The notes under the pieces were generated by a model. The model saw only the letters and a program-made list of their open reading frames with translations. It ran no database searches and was not told where the DNA came from. DNA of 64,000 nt from CALDTK01 sp041744755. GTDB taxonomy: Bacteria > Bacteroidota > Bacteroidia > Chitinophagales > Saprospiraceae. A program made the position numbers and the translations under genes. Shown piece by piece: positions 52,542-60,885 of the stretch. The stretch covers positions 21,015-85,014 of the forward strand of contig JBGTKC010000008.1 in assembly GCA_041744755.1 (NCBI GenBank). Reading direction: 5' to 3'. Numbering within the stretch: the stretch's first letter is position 1; each line of letters begins with the position of its first letter.

Positions 52542-52802
52542 CTAATCGCACTTTCCCGGCATGGTCCGCGTCACGCCCGCGGCCTCGGCAAAGCATGGAT
52601 TGCCGTAGGTGACCTTGTCGCAGCCGCAGACTGGGTTGAGGTGCTCGGGACAGTTTTGGCTCTTGCTAGCCTCGCGCTTGACTGGGTCTATGCACATCGG
52701 CAGATCGTCATCGCGGTCGCAGCTCGCGGCGCCGAGCAATAGCAATAGCGGAAAGACGCCAACGACGAAAGGCAAGCGGTGGGACGGCGAGCATGGAAGC
52801 AT
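52542..52802 (-). CDS. Kazal-type protease inhibitor lipoprotein (copy 1)
   Basis: 86 aa. Lipoprotein signal (PFVVGVFPLLLLLGAASC) and a Kazal domain: CPEHLNPVCGCDKVTYGNPCFAEAAGVTRTMPGKC, with the conserved CG..VTYGN.C pattern. Inhibits serine proteases outside or at the surface. It follows a similar gene on the same strand (52881-53141), so the pair looks duplicated. DRDDD follows the lipid Cys in both. Confidence 0.88.
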   Translation of the reverse strand: MLPCSPSHRLPFVVGVFPLLLLLGAASCDRDDDLPMCIDPVKREASKSQNCPEHLNPVCGCDKVTYGNPCFAEAAGVTRTMPGKCD

Positions 52803-52880
52803 ACGAATTCAGACAAGGGGTAACACTGGAGCGCTGCTCAACGCCATTGAAAAATCTCCAGCGTTACCGGGAAAAGTAGG

Positions 52881-53141
52881 TCAGTCGCATTTGCCTGTTT
52901 TGGACCGAGTGACGCCAGCCGTTTCAGCCTCGCAGGCATTCCCATAGGTAACGCCGTCGCACCCGCAAACAGGGTCATAATTCTTAGGACACGCTTTGTC
53001 CCGTCCCGCTTCACGTAAAACAGAATCTACGCAAATGCCGTCGTCATCGTCGCGATCACAGCCCACCGCACTTAGCAGTGGGATAAGGGCCGCGAGAGCA
53101 ATGAGGCGGATGGCTCGGCTTGTGAGGTTGAGGGTCTTCAT
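52881..53141 (-). CDS. Kazal-type protease inhibitor lipoprotein (copy 2)
   Basis: 86 aa from the ATG 53141 (MKTLNLTSRAIRLIALAALIPLLSAVGC, lipoprotein signal). The domain CPKNYDPVCGCDGVTYGNACEAETAGVTRSKTGKC matches copy 1 closely, differing mainly in the reactive-site loop (NYDP versus HLNP). The conserved flank DRDDDDGICVDSVLREAG suggests recent tandem duplication and divergence of specificity. Confidence 0.88.
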   Translation of the reverse strand: MKTLNLTSRAIRLIALAALIPLLSAVGCDRDDDDGICVDSVLREAGRDKACPKNYDPVCGCDGVTYGNACEAETAGVTRSKTGKCD

Positions 53142-53293
53142 AATAGGGTAGACGTGATCTAATTGAGGAACGCTGCGCCCCGAACCAAAATCTGAACGAG
53201 ATAGCTTCCACGGCAGACTTTGTGGAAGAAGCACAAAATCCTACGAAGCCGTAACAGAAACGCGCTCAAGAGGGTCATGTGTCATACGAGCAA

Positions 53294-53336
53294 GAAAAAA
53301 GGCCCGCCACCATTCCAAAAGGACGGTAGGCGGGCC
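53294..53336 (-). terminator. intrinsic terminator of katG
   Basis: Stem GGCCCGCC (53301-53308) with GGCGGGCC (53329-53336), followed on the minus strand by a run of six T (53295-53300). It lies about 34 nt after the katG stop codon and is the clearest intrinsic terminator in the window. Confidence 0.85.
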
Positions 53337-53369
53337 ATTTTCAACTTTCCCTTCTAAAGCTCTCCAGCT

Positions 53370-55625
53370 TTAAAATCTGTCCAGTTCCATCACCTTCCCC
53401 CAGGCCCGGGCGAAGTCTTTTATGAATTTCTCCTTGCCGTCCTGGCAGCCGTACACCTCGGCGAGGGCACGAAGCTGGGAGTCGGAACCGAAGATGAGAT
53501 CGACGCGGGTGCCGGCCCACTTCACCTTACCGGTCTTGCGGTCGCGGCCCTCGAAGACCTGCTGGTTGTCGTCGGTCGGGCTCCACGTCGTACCCATGTC
53601 GAGGACGTTGACGAAGAAATCGTTCGATAGCACTCCTGGGCGGTCCGTGAAGACGCCATATTGCGAGCCGTCGTAGTTGGTGTCTAACACCCGGAGTCCG
53701 CCGATGAGGATGGTCATCTCGGGCGCGGTGAGTGTCAGCAAATTCGCGCGGTCGATGAGCATGTCCTCCCCGCGGGCCTTATTGCGGGGCGAGTCGTAGT
53801 TGCGGAAGCCATCGGCGCGGGGCTGGAGGGCTTCGAAGGCCGTGATGTCGGTCTGCTCGGCGCTGGCGTCGGCGCGCCCGGCCTTGAAGGTAATCATTAC
53901 GTCTACCCCGCCATCCTGAGCGGCCTGCTCTACGGCGGCGTTGCCGGCGAGCACGATCATATCGGCAAGTGAGACCTGCTTGCCCCCGGTTTGGCTGCCG
54001 TTGAACTCCGAGCGGACGTTCTCCAAGGTGTGGAGCACGCGCTGGAGTTGCGGCGGGTTGTTAACCTCCCAGTGGCGCTGTGGCTCGAGGCGTACGCGGG
54101 CACCGTTGGCGCCGCCACGCTTGTCCGACCCGCGGTAGGTCGAGGCCGAGGCCCAGGCCACCGAGACCAACTCCGATACGGAGTGACCTGAGGCGAGGAT
54201 CATGCGCTTGAGCTTGGTCGCGTCGGCCTCGTCGATGAGGGCGTGCTCGACCTTGGGGAGCGGGTCTTGCCAGATCAACTCCTCCTGCGGGACCTCCGGA
54301 CCGAGATAGCGCTCGATCGGGCCCATGTCGCGGTGCGTGAGCTTGAACCAGGCCCGCGCGAAGGCATCGGCGAAGTCTTTTGGGTGTTCGTAGAACCGAC
54401 GCGAGATCTTCTCGTAGGCCGGGTCCACGCGCATGGCGAGGTCGGTGGTAAGCATGAAGGGCGCGTGCATCTTAGTTGCGTCGTGCGCGTCGGGCACGGT
54501 GCCTGCGCCATCACCGTTGGTCGGCTTCCACTGATGTGCGCCGGCGGGGCTTTTCTCCAACTCCCACTCGAACTCGAAAAGGTGCTTGAAGTAGTCGTTG
54601 CTCCAGCGCGCGGGCGTGGTCGTCCAGGCGCCCTCGAGCCCACTTGTGATCGTGTGCGCGCCGTGTCCGGGGCCGTAGCTGTTCTTCCACCCCGTGCTCA
54701 TCTCCTCGATCGCGGCACCGGCGGGCTCCGAGCTTACGTAAAGCGTTGGATCAGCGGCTCCGTGAGTCTTGCCGAACGTGTGGCCACCGGCAATCAGTGC
54801 CACCGTCTCGACGTCGTCCATCGCCATGCGGCCGAAGGTCTCGCGGATATCGTGCGCGGCGGCGAGTGCGTCGGGTTCGCCGCGGGGACCTTGCGGGTTG
54901 ACGTAGATGAGGCCGAGGTGCGAGGCGGCCAGAGGTTGCTCGAGCTCGCGCTCGTGGTTACCGGAGGGGTAGCGCTCCTCGTCGCCGAGCCACTCGGTCT
55001 CGGCGCCCCAGTAGATGTCCTCGTCGGGCTGCCATTTGTCTTGGCGCCCGCCGGCGAATCCGAAGGTCTCGAAGCCCATCGTTTCGAGGGCCACGTTGCC
55101 GGCCAAGACAATGAGATCGGCCCACGAAATCTTGCGGCCGTACTTCTGTTTGACGGGCCACAGCAGCAGGCGTGCCTTGTCGAGGTTGGCGTTGTCGGGC
55201 CAGGAGTTGAGCGGCGCGAAGCGCTGCATCCCGCCCCCGGCGCCCCCGCGGCCGTCGAGGATGCGGTAGGTGCCCGCGGAGTGCCACGCCATCCGGATCA
55301 TGAACGGGCCGTAGTGCCCGTAGTCGGCCGGCCACCACTCCTGCGAGTCGGTCATCACCCCGGCGAGGTCGCGCTTGACGGCCGCCAGGTCGAGCGTCCT
55401 GAACTCGGCAGCGTAGTCGAAGTCCTCGCCCATTGGGTCGGTGAGGGTCGAGTGCTGCCGGAGGATGTTGAGTTTGAGCTGGTTGGGCCACCAGTCACGG
55501 TTATTCATCCCGCCACCGGCGGTATTCTCGAGGCTGCCGTTGAGGAAGGGGCATTTGCCGGGATCGTCGTTGACGTTCCACACCGGCGCACCGAGGTCGC
55601 CGTCGTCTTGTCTGATGTCTTGCAT
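53370..55625 (-). CDS. katG: catalase-peroxidase
   Basis: 751 aa. Distal side MIRMAWHSAGTYR, Trp-Tyr-Met adduct residues in MAWHS, GLIYVNPQGPRG and RMAMDDVETVALIAGGHTFGKTHGA (proximal His). A second KatG-like domain follows. It breaks down hydrogen peroxide as catalase and peroxidase. A TATTTTCG box is at 55643-55650, 17 nt before the ATG. Highly expressed genes like this one carry no mini-hairpin. Confidence 0.96.
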   Translation of the reverse strand: MQDIRQDDGDLGAPVWNVNDDPGKCPFLNGSLENTAGGGMNNRDWWPNQLKLNILRQHSTLTDPMGEDFDYAAEFRTLDLAAVKRDLAGVMTDSQEWWPADYGHYGPFMIRMAWHSAGTYRILDGRGGAGGGMQRFAPLNSWPDNANLDKARLLLWPVKQKYGRKISWADLIVLAGNVALETMGFETFGFAGGRQDKWQPDEDIYWGAETEWLGDEERYPSGNHERELEQPLAASHLGLIYVNPQGPRGEPDALAAAHDIRETFGRMAMDDVETVALIAGGHTFGKTHGAADPTLYVSSEPAGAAIEEMSTGWKNSYGPGHGAHTITSGLEGAWTTTPARWSNDYFKHLFEFEWELEKSPAGAHQWKPTNGDGAGTVPDAHDATKMHAPFMLTTDLAMRVDPAYEKISRRFYEHPKDFADAFARAWFKLTHRDMGPIERYLGPEVPQEELIWQDPLPKVEHALIDEADATKLKRMILASGHSVSELVSVAWASASTYRGSDKRGGANGARVRLEPQRHWEVNNPPQLQRVLHTLENVRSEFNGSQTGGKQVSLADMIVLAGNAAVEQAAQDGGVDVMITFKAGRADASAEQTDITAFEALQPRADGFRNYDSPRNKARGEDMLIDRANLLTLTAPEMTILIGGLRVLDTNYDGSQYGVFTDRPGVLSNDFFVNVLDMGTTWSPTDDNQQVFEGRDRKTGKVKWAGTRVDLIFGSDSQLRALAEVYGCQDGKEKFIKDFARAWGKVMELDRF

Positions 55626-56121
55626 GATATGCTTGTGTGAGGCGAAAATAAGAGATCATCCAGGGCCGCAACGCTCAAGCGGGGCGCTAAAACGGCTACG
55701 CTCGCACTGGAGAGCGTCAATTCTCGTCCCCATAACCTGTATCTTCAGGACAGGTTTTGGCGAAAGCCGCCTGCGGGTGGCTCTTTCGCACCTAGCGGCA
55801 CGCGGTTTGCCAGAGTGTGCTTCTCGCACTCTCGACGGGGATTGCGCCGTAGGTACGGAGCTGGGGGGCGAGCAGGCGGTAGCGCCCGCCGCAGCTTTAA
55901 AGCTACTCACAGAGGGGTAATTTTGCATGGACTTGGGGATAACACGGGCGCAGGGGGGTTATTTTTGCGGTCCGGATTCCAGTGCCACGCAAGCAATCCC
56001 ACGTGGCGCCGTCTCGGGATCCAGGCACTTCGCTGCCTAAATCTGTGAACGGTGACGCGATTTGGCGTTTACAGTCTACTGGAAGGAGCACACGCTCTTG
56101 CGCTCGGTGGGTATGACTATA
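55626..56121. other. intergenic region with a perfect mini-hairpin
   Basis: Contains one exact GTTTTGGCGAAAGCC (55755-55768) and otherwise no structure or gene I recognise. It separates katG from the divergent acyltransferase gene. Confidence 0.5.
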
Positions 56122-57351
56122 ATGAGCAAGCAAAAGGTTTACTTTCCTAACCTAAACGGCCTGCGGTTCCTCGCCGCGGCGCTGGTGCTCGTCTACCACA
56201 TCGAACAGCTGAAGTGGATGTCCGACCTGCACAACCTGTGGAACACGGTGCCCGCGGTGCAGTTGATCGGTAAGCTCGGCGTCATCCTTTTCTTCGTCCT
56301 GAGCGGGTTTTTAATTACGTATCTCCTCCTCGCCGAGGAGGATCGCTTCGGGAGCGTCGGGATCAAGGACTTCTACATGCGGCGCGTCCTGCGCATCTGG
56401 CCGCTCTACTTCCTGATTCTCTTCCTCGCGCTCGCGGTCATGCCCTACGTCGGGCTCGTGCCCTTCCCGAGTCTCGAGGCCGACGCCATCTACGATCGCG
56501 TGCCGCTGATGGTGTTTCTATTCGTGGTTTTCCTCGGCAACCTCGTCATGCCCGTGATGGGCGTGGTCCCCTACGCTTCGCACCTGTGGTCCATCGGCAC
56601 CGAGGAGCAGTTCTACTTGGTGTGGCCGGTACTCGTGAGCCGCGTCAAGATCCACCGCATGCGACTGATGTTCGCGGTGATTGCGTTCTACCTCGCCGTA
56701 AAAGCCGTCCTGTACTCGCCCCTCGGGGCGTACCTCCCGAACCTCAACACCCTGCGAGGGTTCTGGCAGGCCTTCCCGATCAGTTGCATGGCCATCGGCG
56801 GCGTGTACGCCGTGCTACTGTTCCGCAAGTCGCCGAAGCTCGCGTGGGTGATGCGCCGGGATGTATTCTGGGGCGCGACTGCCCTCGTCACCGGTATGAT
56901 CGTCGCGGGGGTGGTGTTGCCGTTGGTTCACTATGAATTTTACGCGGTGTTCTTCGGGATCATCATCCTCAACCTCTCGAGCAACCCCGCCCTCGGATCG
57001 CCTCTCGAGAATCGGGCAATGAACTACCTCGGGAAGATCTCCTACGGGCTGTACATGTATCACCCCTTCGCGATCATGATCGTGCTCTCGGCCCTGGTGG
57101 CGCTCGGCATCCAATCTGACTTGTTGCTGTACAGTGGATCCCTCCTCGTTACCATCTTACTGGCAGGGTTGTCGTACCAGTATTTCGAGGCCTACTTTCT
57201 GCGCTTCAAGGACAAATTCTCCCACATTCTCAGCGGCAAATCCAAGGCCGACCTGGCCGCTCTCCCCACCACCGGCGCCGGTGCCCTGCCGGTATCCGGC
57301 TTGGCGAGTGGGAAGCCTAAGCGCCCCATCGAGGAGGCAGCTGAGCGGTAG
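56122..57351 (+). CDS. acyltransferase 3 (OafA/YrhL family) membrane protein
   Basis: 409 aa from the ATG 56122 (MSKQKVYFPNLNGLRFLAAALVLVYH); 56113 is also possible. About ten transmembrane segments. The family motif R-F-x(8)-VYHIEQ with the conserved His near the N-terminus, FVLSGFLITYLLL and LWSIGTEEQFYLVWPV are present. It O-acylates surface polysaccharide or peptidoglycan. The C-terminal cytoplasmic tail is Pro/Lys-rich. Confidence 0.9.
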   Translation: MSKQKVYFPNLNGLRFLAAALVLVYHIEQLKWMSDLHNLWNTVPAVQLIGKLGVILFFVLSGFLITYLLLAEEDRFGSVGIKDFYMRRVLRIWPLYFLILFLALAVMPYVGLVPFPSLEADAIYDRVPLMVFLFVVFLGNLVMPVMGVVPYASHLWSIGTEEQFYLVWPVLVSRVKIHRMRLMFAVIAFYLAVKAVLYSPLGAYLPNLNTLRGFWQAFPISCMAIGGVYAVLLFRKSPKLAWVMRRDVFWGATALVTGMIVAGVVLPLVHYEFYAVFFGIIILNLSSNPALGSPLENRAMNYLGKISYGLYMYHPFAIMIVLSALVALGIQSDLLLYSGSLLVTILLAGLSYQYFEAYFLRFKDKFSHILSGKSKADLAALPTTGAGALPVSGLASGKPKRPIEEAAER

Positions 57352-57365
57352 CGACTCGTCAAAAG

Positions 57366-57379
57366 GGCTTTCGCCAAAA
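57366..57379 (-). repeat. mini-hairpin element in a convergent gap
   Basis: Exact TTTTGGCGAAAGCC on the minus strand in the 83-nt gap between two converging genes, so it is transcribed, if at all, only as 3' flank. Confidence 0.8.
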
Positions 57380-57434
57380 CCAGGGTCGAGAGCATCACTT
57401 AGGCGCATCCGCTTAACTAGCACAGCGCCCAGCT

Positions 57435-58490
57435 TCACCTCACCCACGCCATGCTCCGGTGGAATTCCTTGTCGAGGACCAACTCCAGATTCACGGCCAC
57501 TAGCTGCCCCATGCGCTCACAGGCACTGAAGCGCCTCGTCTGGTGGTGGGCGTCGAGCTCGAGGGCCAGTGCGCGGACCTTGGCCGGCGGGCTAATCACG
57601 TCGGCGGCCATGCAGTCCATGAGTTCGCCGAGGCGATCGCGGATCGTGCGGAGCCGTACGCCGATCAGGCTCCGCTCCTCGAGCTGGTACTGCACCACCG
57701 ACTCCTGGCTCATGTGCTCCAGGCCGAGGGCGATGATCGGGCGGTTGTCCTTGAAGTACTGAGGGAGGTAAAAGGTCTTGCGCGACTCGTAGCTCTGCTG
57801 GTCGAAGTCGATCGCGCGCAGGCGGTACTGGTTGCCCTCTATATCGGGCGTGATGTCGACCACGTAATTGTAAGCCCGCATGTCGCCGAGGAGGCGCACG
57901 AAGCATCGTTCGTTAAATTTGATGAACTCCTTCGCGATACGGATCTGGTTGGTGACCGGCGTGTCGAGATGGGCCGCCATAAAGTCGTCCCCCGGCACAC
58001 CGGCGATGTGCTCCTCGATGAGGGTCGGTCCGTCGACGAGGTAGGTGATCCGGTTGGGGCTCAGGATGTGCTCCAACTCCAGACCGTAGATCCGATTGGC
58101 GTCGGCGCGCTTGACGTAGTAGTGGTCGTAGTTGTCGTTGATGCGGTTGCGGATCCTTACGCGGAAAGGCATCGTGTTGCCGAAGGTGCAGAAGTCGACG
58201 CGGGCGATCTCGAGGTGCTCGAGGACGTCATCGTCGCCGTCGGTCTTGAGGAGGGCGTAGATGTGGCGCAGGCCGAGGTTGACGTCCCCGCGCTCGTGCT
58301 CGGCGTAGTAGACCGTCTGCCAGAGGGTGTCCTCGCCGTCGGCATCTAGCAGGGGCACGGCGGCGGTGAAGTGCGCGAGGTCGTCGTAGCCGAGCGGCAG
58401 CCGTGTCGCCCGCCCGTAGGCGGCGAGGTACTGCGAGAAGGCGGGACTCACCGGACAGGCGGGTTTCTTGCGGGAGGGGACGCGGGGCAT
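57435..58490 (-). CDS. conserved protein with kinase-fold-like catalytic motifs
   Basis: 351 aa from the ATG 58490 (MPRVPSRKKPACPVSPAFSQYL), chosen because a TACCTTCC box (58495-58502) lies 4 nt upstream. No family recognised. LLGDMRAYNYVVDITP followed by YRLRAIDFDQQSYESRKTF recalls the GDxxxxN catalytic loop and the Asp-metal loop of aminoglycoside-phosphotransferase/kinase folds. NDNYDHYYVKRADANRIYGLELEHILSPNRITYLV could be the N-lobe with a Lys. Function remains open. Confidence 0.6.
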   Translation of the reverse strand: MPRVPSRKKPACPVSPAFSQYLAAYGRATRLPLGYDDLAHFTAAVPLLDADGEDTLWQTVYYAEHERGDVNLGLRHIYALLKTDGDDDVLEHLEIARVDFCTFGNTMPFRVRIRNRINDNYDHYYVKRADANRIYGLELEHILSPNRITYLVDGPTLIEEHIAGVPGDDFMAAHLDTPVTNQIRIAKEFIKFNERCFVRLLGDMRAYNYVVDITPDIEGNQYRLRAIDFDQQSYESRKTFYLPQYFKDNRPIIALGLEHMSQESVVQYQLEERSLIGVRLRTIRDRLGELMDCMAADVISPPAKVRALALELDAHHQTRRFSACERMGQLVAVNLELVLDKEFHRSMAWVR

Positions 58491-58494
58491 GGCG

Positions 58495-58502
58495 GGAAGG
58501 TA
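58495..58502 (-). promoter_or_regulatory. -7 box TACCTTCC, 4 nt before the start codon
   Basis: This places the start at 58490 and argues against the longer frame to 58697. Confidence 0.5.
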
Positions 58503-59058
58503 AGGGTTGGCTTTTGGCGCCATCGGGCGGGTGCATCCTCGTGCGTCGAAGGCGACCGCCGGACTCGATAGTGGACCACGTCGCGAGCGTGGTCTGTTGG
58601 CGGTGGTGGCTACGAGTGTCTCCTGGGCCGCGATGTTATGGCGACAAGCTTGGGTGCGCCCGAGACCAACTTCGAGCTTGGACGCGCCCAAAACCAATAC
58701 CTAGCTCTGCGTCCCTATGTCCCCGTGAATGACCATTCTGTTGTTTGAGACGGAGGGGTTTCCGCTTCACCGCCGGGCCGGGGTGGATTTGACCAGAGGT
58801 GCTGAGTTTGGTGAGAGAGCTGTGTTTTGGCGAAAGCCTGGCGTCAAAACGAATTCCACTGGTCAATATCGTGCTTCGGTGGATGTCGCGCGAACTCCGC
58901 TCTACCACGACAGGTCTAAAGGATAATACAACGGACCAAACGGGTAAGCGAACCCCGGTGGTCGCCGGCATATCTCTTGTGGTTCCTGCGTTTAACTTTG
59001 GACCTTCGTAGCAGTTGCGAGCACCTTTGTTCTAGACTCCTCCGCCGCCCCACTCTCC
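58503..59058. other. intergenic region, exact mini-hairpin at 58825-58838
   Basis: 556 nt between divergent genes. Apart from one exact GTTTTGGCGAAAGCC I see no gene, RNA or repeat. Confidence 0.5.
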
Positions 59059-60120
59059 ATGGCCACACACAAGACCGTCGCCCTCGCCCTTGCCCCCGCA
59101 ATCATCCTTCTCACCGCGGCGAGCTGCATGCACGACATGGACGGGATGCACGACGGGCAAGATGACCTCGCGATCGACTACCCCGCCGGCTTCGTGGTCA
59201 ACGGCGCCTCGAACGATCTGTCGGTTTTTCGGCTCTCCGACCTCACCGTCACCGAGACGATCGCCCTCGACGGCGCACAGTTCCCGCACCACGTTTACTT
59301 AAGTCCCGACGGCAAGAAGCTCGCCGTCGCCATCACGGGCACGGATCTCAGCGGCGGACACGCCGGTCACGGGAGCGCTACGCCCGGTCAGAAAATACAG
59401 ATTATCGACGCGATTACGGGGAAAGTCGAGCGCGAGATTGCGGTGCCGCATCTCCCGCACAACGCCGCCTTCAACCCCGCCGGCACAGAGCTGTGGGTGT
59501 CGCAGTCCGACGAAGCCAATCCGAAGGTGCTCGTCTACCGCACGAGCGACTTTACCCTCACGCATACCATCTCAGTCGGTAAGGCCCCGAGCGAGCTGAC
59601 CTTCTCGCACGATGGCACCGCCGCTTTCTCCGCCAATACCGGCGACGGGACGGTGTCCATGATCGATCCGGCTAGTAAGGCCGTCCTGCGCGTCATCCCC
59701 GTCGGCGAAGATCCCGTCGGGGCCTGGCCCGCGCCCAACGGCAAGATGTACGTCGACAACGAGCGCTCCGAGACCGTCTCCGAGATCGATGTCAAATCCG
59801 GTGACGTCACGGCTACGATAGATCTGAACTTTATGCCGGCGTACGCAGCCTACAGCATCACGCGCGACGAACTCTGGGTCACGGATGCTACGCACGGGAT
59901 GGTGGTCCGTTACGCAAAGACAAACGGCGTTTGGGAGCGCATCGGAGATATCACCACCGGGACCAACACGCACGCTATCGCCTTTAGCGCCGGCGGCAAG
60001 TTGGCTTACGTAACGAATCAGGGCGCCAATACACTATCGGTCGTCGACGTACAGACGCTCTCTGTGACCAAGACGCTCCAGGTTGGGGAGCAGCCTAACG
60101 GTCTTGCCATCAGGCACTAG
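59059..60120 (+). CDS. YVTN-family beta-propeller lipoprotein
   Basis: 353 aa. Signal and lipobox (LALAPAIILLTAASC). Seven-bladed propeller repeats of the YVTN/YncE type (FVVNGASNDLSVFRLSDLTVTETI, KLAYVTNQGANTLSVVDVQTLSVTKTLQVG). A His/Met-rich N-terminus (MHDMDGMHDGQDD) and a HAGHG loop may bind copper or another metal. Surface or periplasmic, partner unknown. Confidence 0.82.
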   Translation: MATHKTVALALAPAIILLTAASCMHDMDGMHDGQDDLAIDYPAGFVVNGASNDLSVFRLSDLTVTETIALDGAQFPHHVYLSPDGKKLAVAITGTDLSGGHAGHGSATPGQKIQIIDAITGKVEREIAVPHLPHNAAFNPAGTELWVSQSDEANPKVLVYRTSDFTLTHTISVGKAPSELTFSHDGTAAFSANTGDGTVSMIDPASKAVLRVIPVGEDPVGAWPAPNGKMYVDNERSETVSEIDVKSGDVTATIDLNFMPAYAAYSITRDELWVTDATHGMVVRYAKTNGVWERIGDITTGTNTHAIAFSAGGKLAYVTNQGANTLSVVDVQTLSVTKTLQVGEQPNGLAIRH

Positions 60121-60144
60121 CGGCAGTCGGCTCCTGCGGCGTAC

Positions 60145-60158
60145 AGCATTCGCTAAAA
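60145..60158 (-). repeat. mini-hairpin with AGC/GCT stem and GAAT loop
   Basis: GTTTT-AGC-GAAT-GCT on the minus strand, 25 nt after the propeller gene stop; fully compensated stem, off-consensus loop. Confidence 0.55.
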
Positions 60159-60597
60159 CCTTTGCGCATTTCGCCGATCGGATGACAGTCCATACGACGG
60201 TCACCCTGTAAGCCACGAATGTCACCACCGAAAGCGCCGACGGGGACTGATCCTCGTGAAGTGAAGCGCGTAGATGATGTCAGTTCAGACGACGAACACT
60301 AGCGCTCCCGTGAGAGAGTTGACGAGCGAAAATGCACCGGCGACCTCCTGCTGGTAAACCAGTCTTTATTTAAGACACGGCCCCCGCACCGTGCCAGTCT
60401 GCCGCTGCGGGTTGCGGTGTGCGAATTCAAGCAAGCTTGCAGCAACCAGCCAAATGCCCGGAATTACGAATAGCGTGTACGGTCGCCCGTAGCCATCTGG
60501 CTCGCCTGTGATGTCGAAGTGGGTCGGTATTTCCGGGGGGGGGTAGTATTACACGCACTAACCGAGGCCGAGGACGAGTAAGGACAGGTGCAGCGCT
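60159..60597. other. intergenic region without a recognised gene
   Basis: About 440 nt. GGTTGC at 60414 and GCAACC near 60442 could pair, but I find no tRNA or riboswitch signature. Confidence 0.35.
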
Positions 60598-60789
60598 TTA
60601 GTCCGGCTCATCCTCGTTTAGTTTAGACGGAAACTTAGGTTTTGGCGAACGCCCTGCTTCTTTGAGCGCCCGTGACAGTAGGAATTCCAGCTGCCCATTC
60701 ACCGAGCGGAACTCATCTCCGGCCCAGCGCTCTAGCGCGCGCATGGTCTCCTCGTCGATGCGAAGGACGAAGCGTTTCTTTTGAGACAA
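60598..60789 (-). CDS. Arc-family ribbon-helix-helix-like DNA-binding protein
   Basis: 63 aa from a TTG at 60789 (SQKKRFVLRIDEETMRALERWAGDEFRSVNGQLEFLLSRALKEAGR). The RHH fold: a basic beta-strand (RFVLRI) and two helices. It lies just downstream of the SPFH gene, a pairing often seen. The mini-hairpin at 60640 (GAAC loop) encodes the tail AGRSPKP. The longer frame to 60849 runs through an AT-rich repeat and is unlikely. Confidence 0.78.
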   Translation of the reverse strand: MSQKKRFVLRIDEETMRALERWAGDEFRSVNGQLEFLLSRALKEAGRSPKPKFPSKLNEDEPD

Positions 60790-60885
60790 TTGTTGAAGGT
60801 TGGATTGTTGAATGTCTCGCAGACCACAAGCGATTCGCCTGCACAGCATTCAAAAATTAAATAATTCAAAAACTCAAAAATTACT
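60786..60885. repeat. AT-rich CAACAATT / TTCAAAAA simple repeats
   Basis: AATTGTTGAAGGTTGGATTG at 60788-60807 and ATTCAAAAATTAAATAATTC from 60848. Similar AATTC/CAACAATT pieces recur at 2169-2199 and 62877-62912. Confidence 0.5.

Noticed and set aside
60360..60450. tRNA-like look of the GC-rich stretch with GGTTGC...GCAACC
   Set aside because: No cloverleaf could be built: no acceptor stem, and no proper T-arm.
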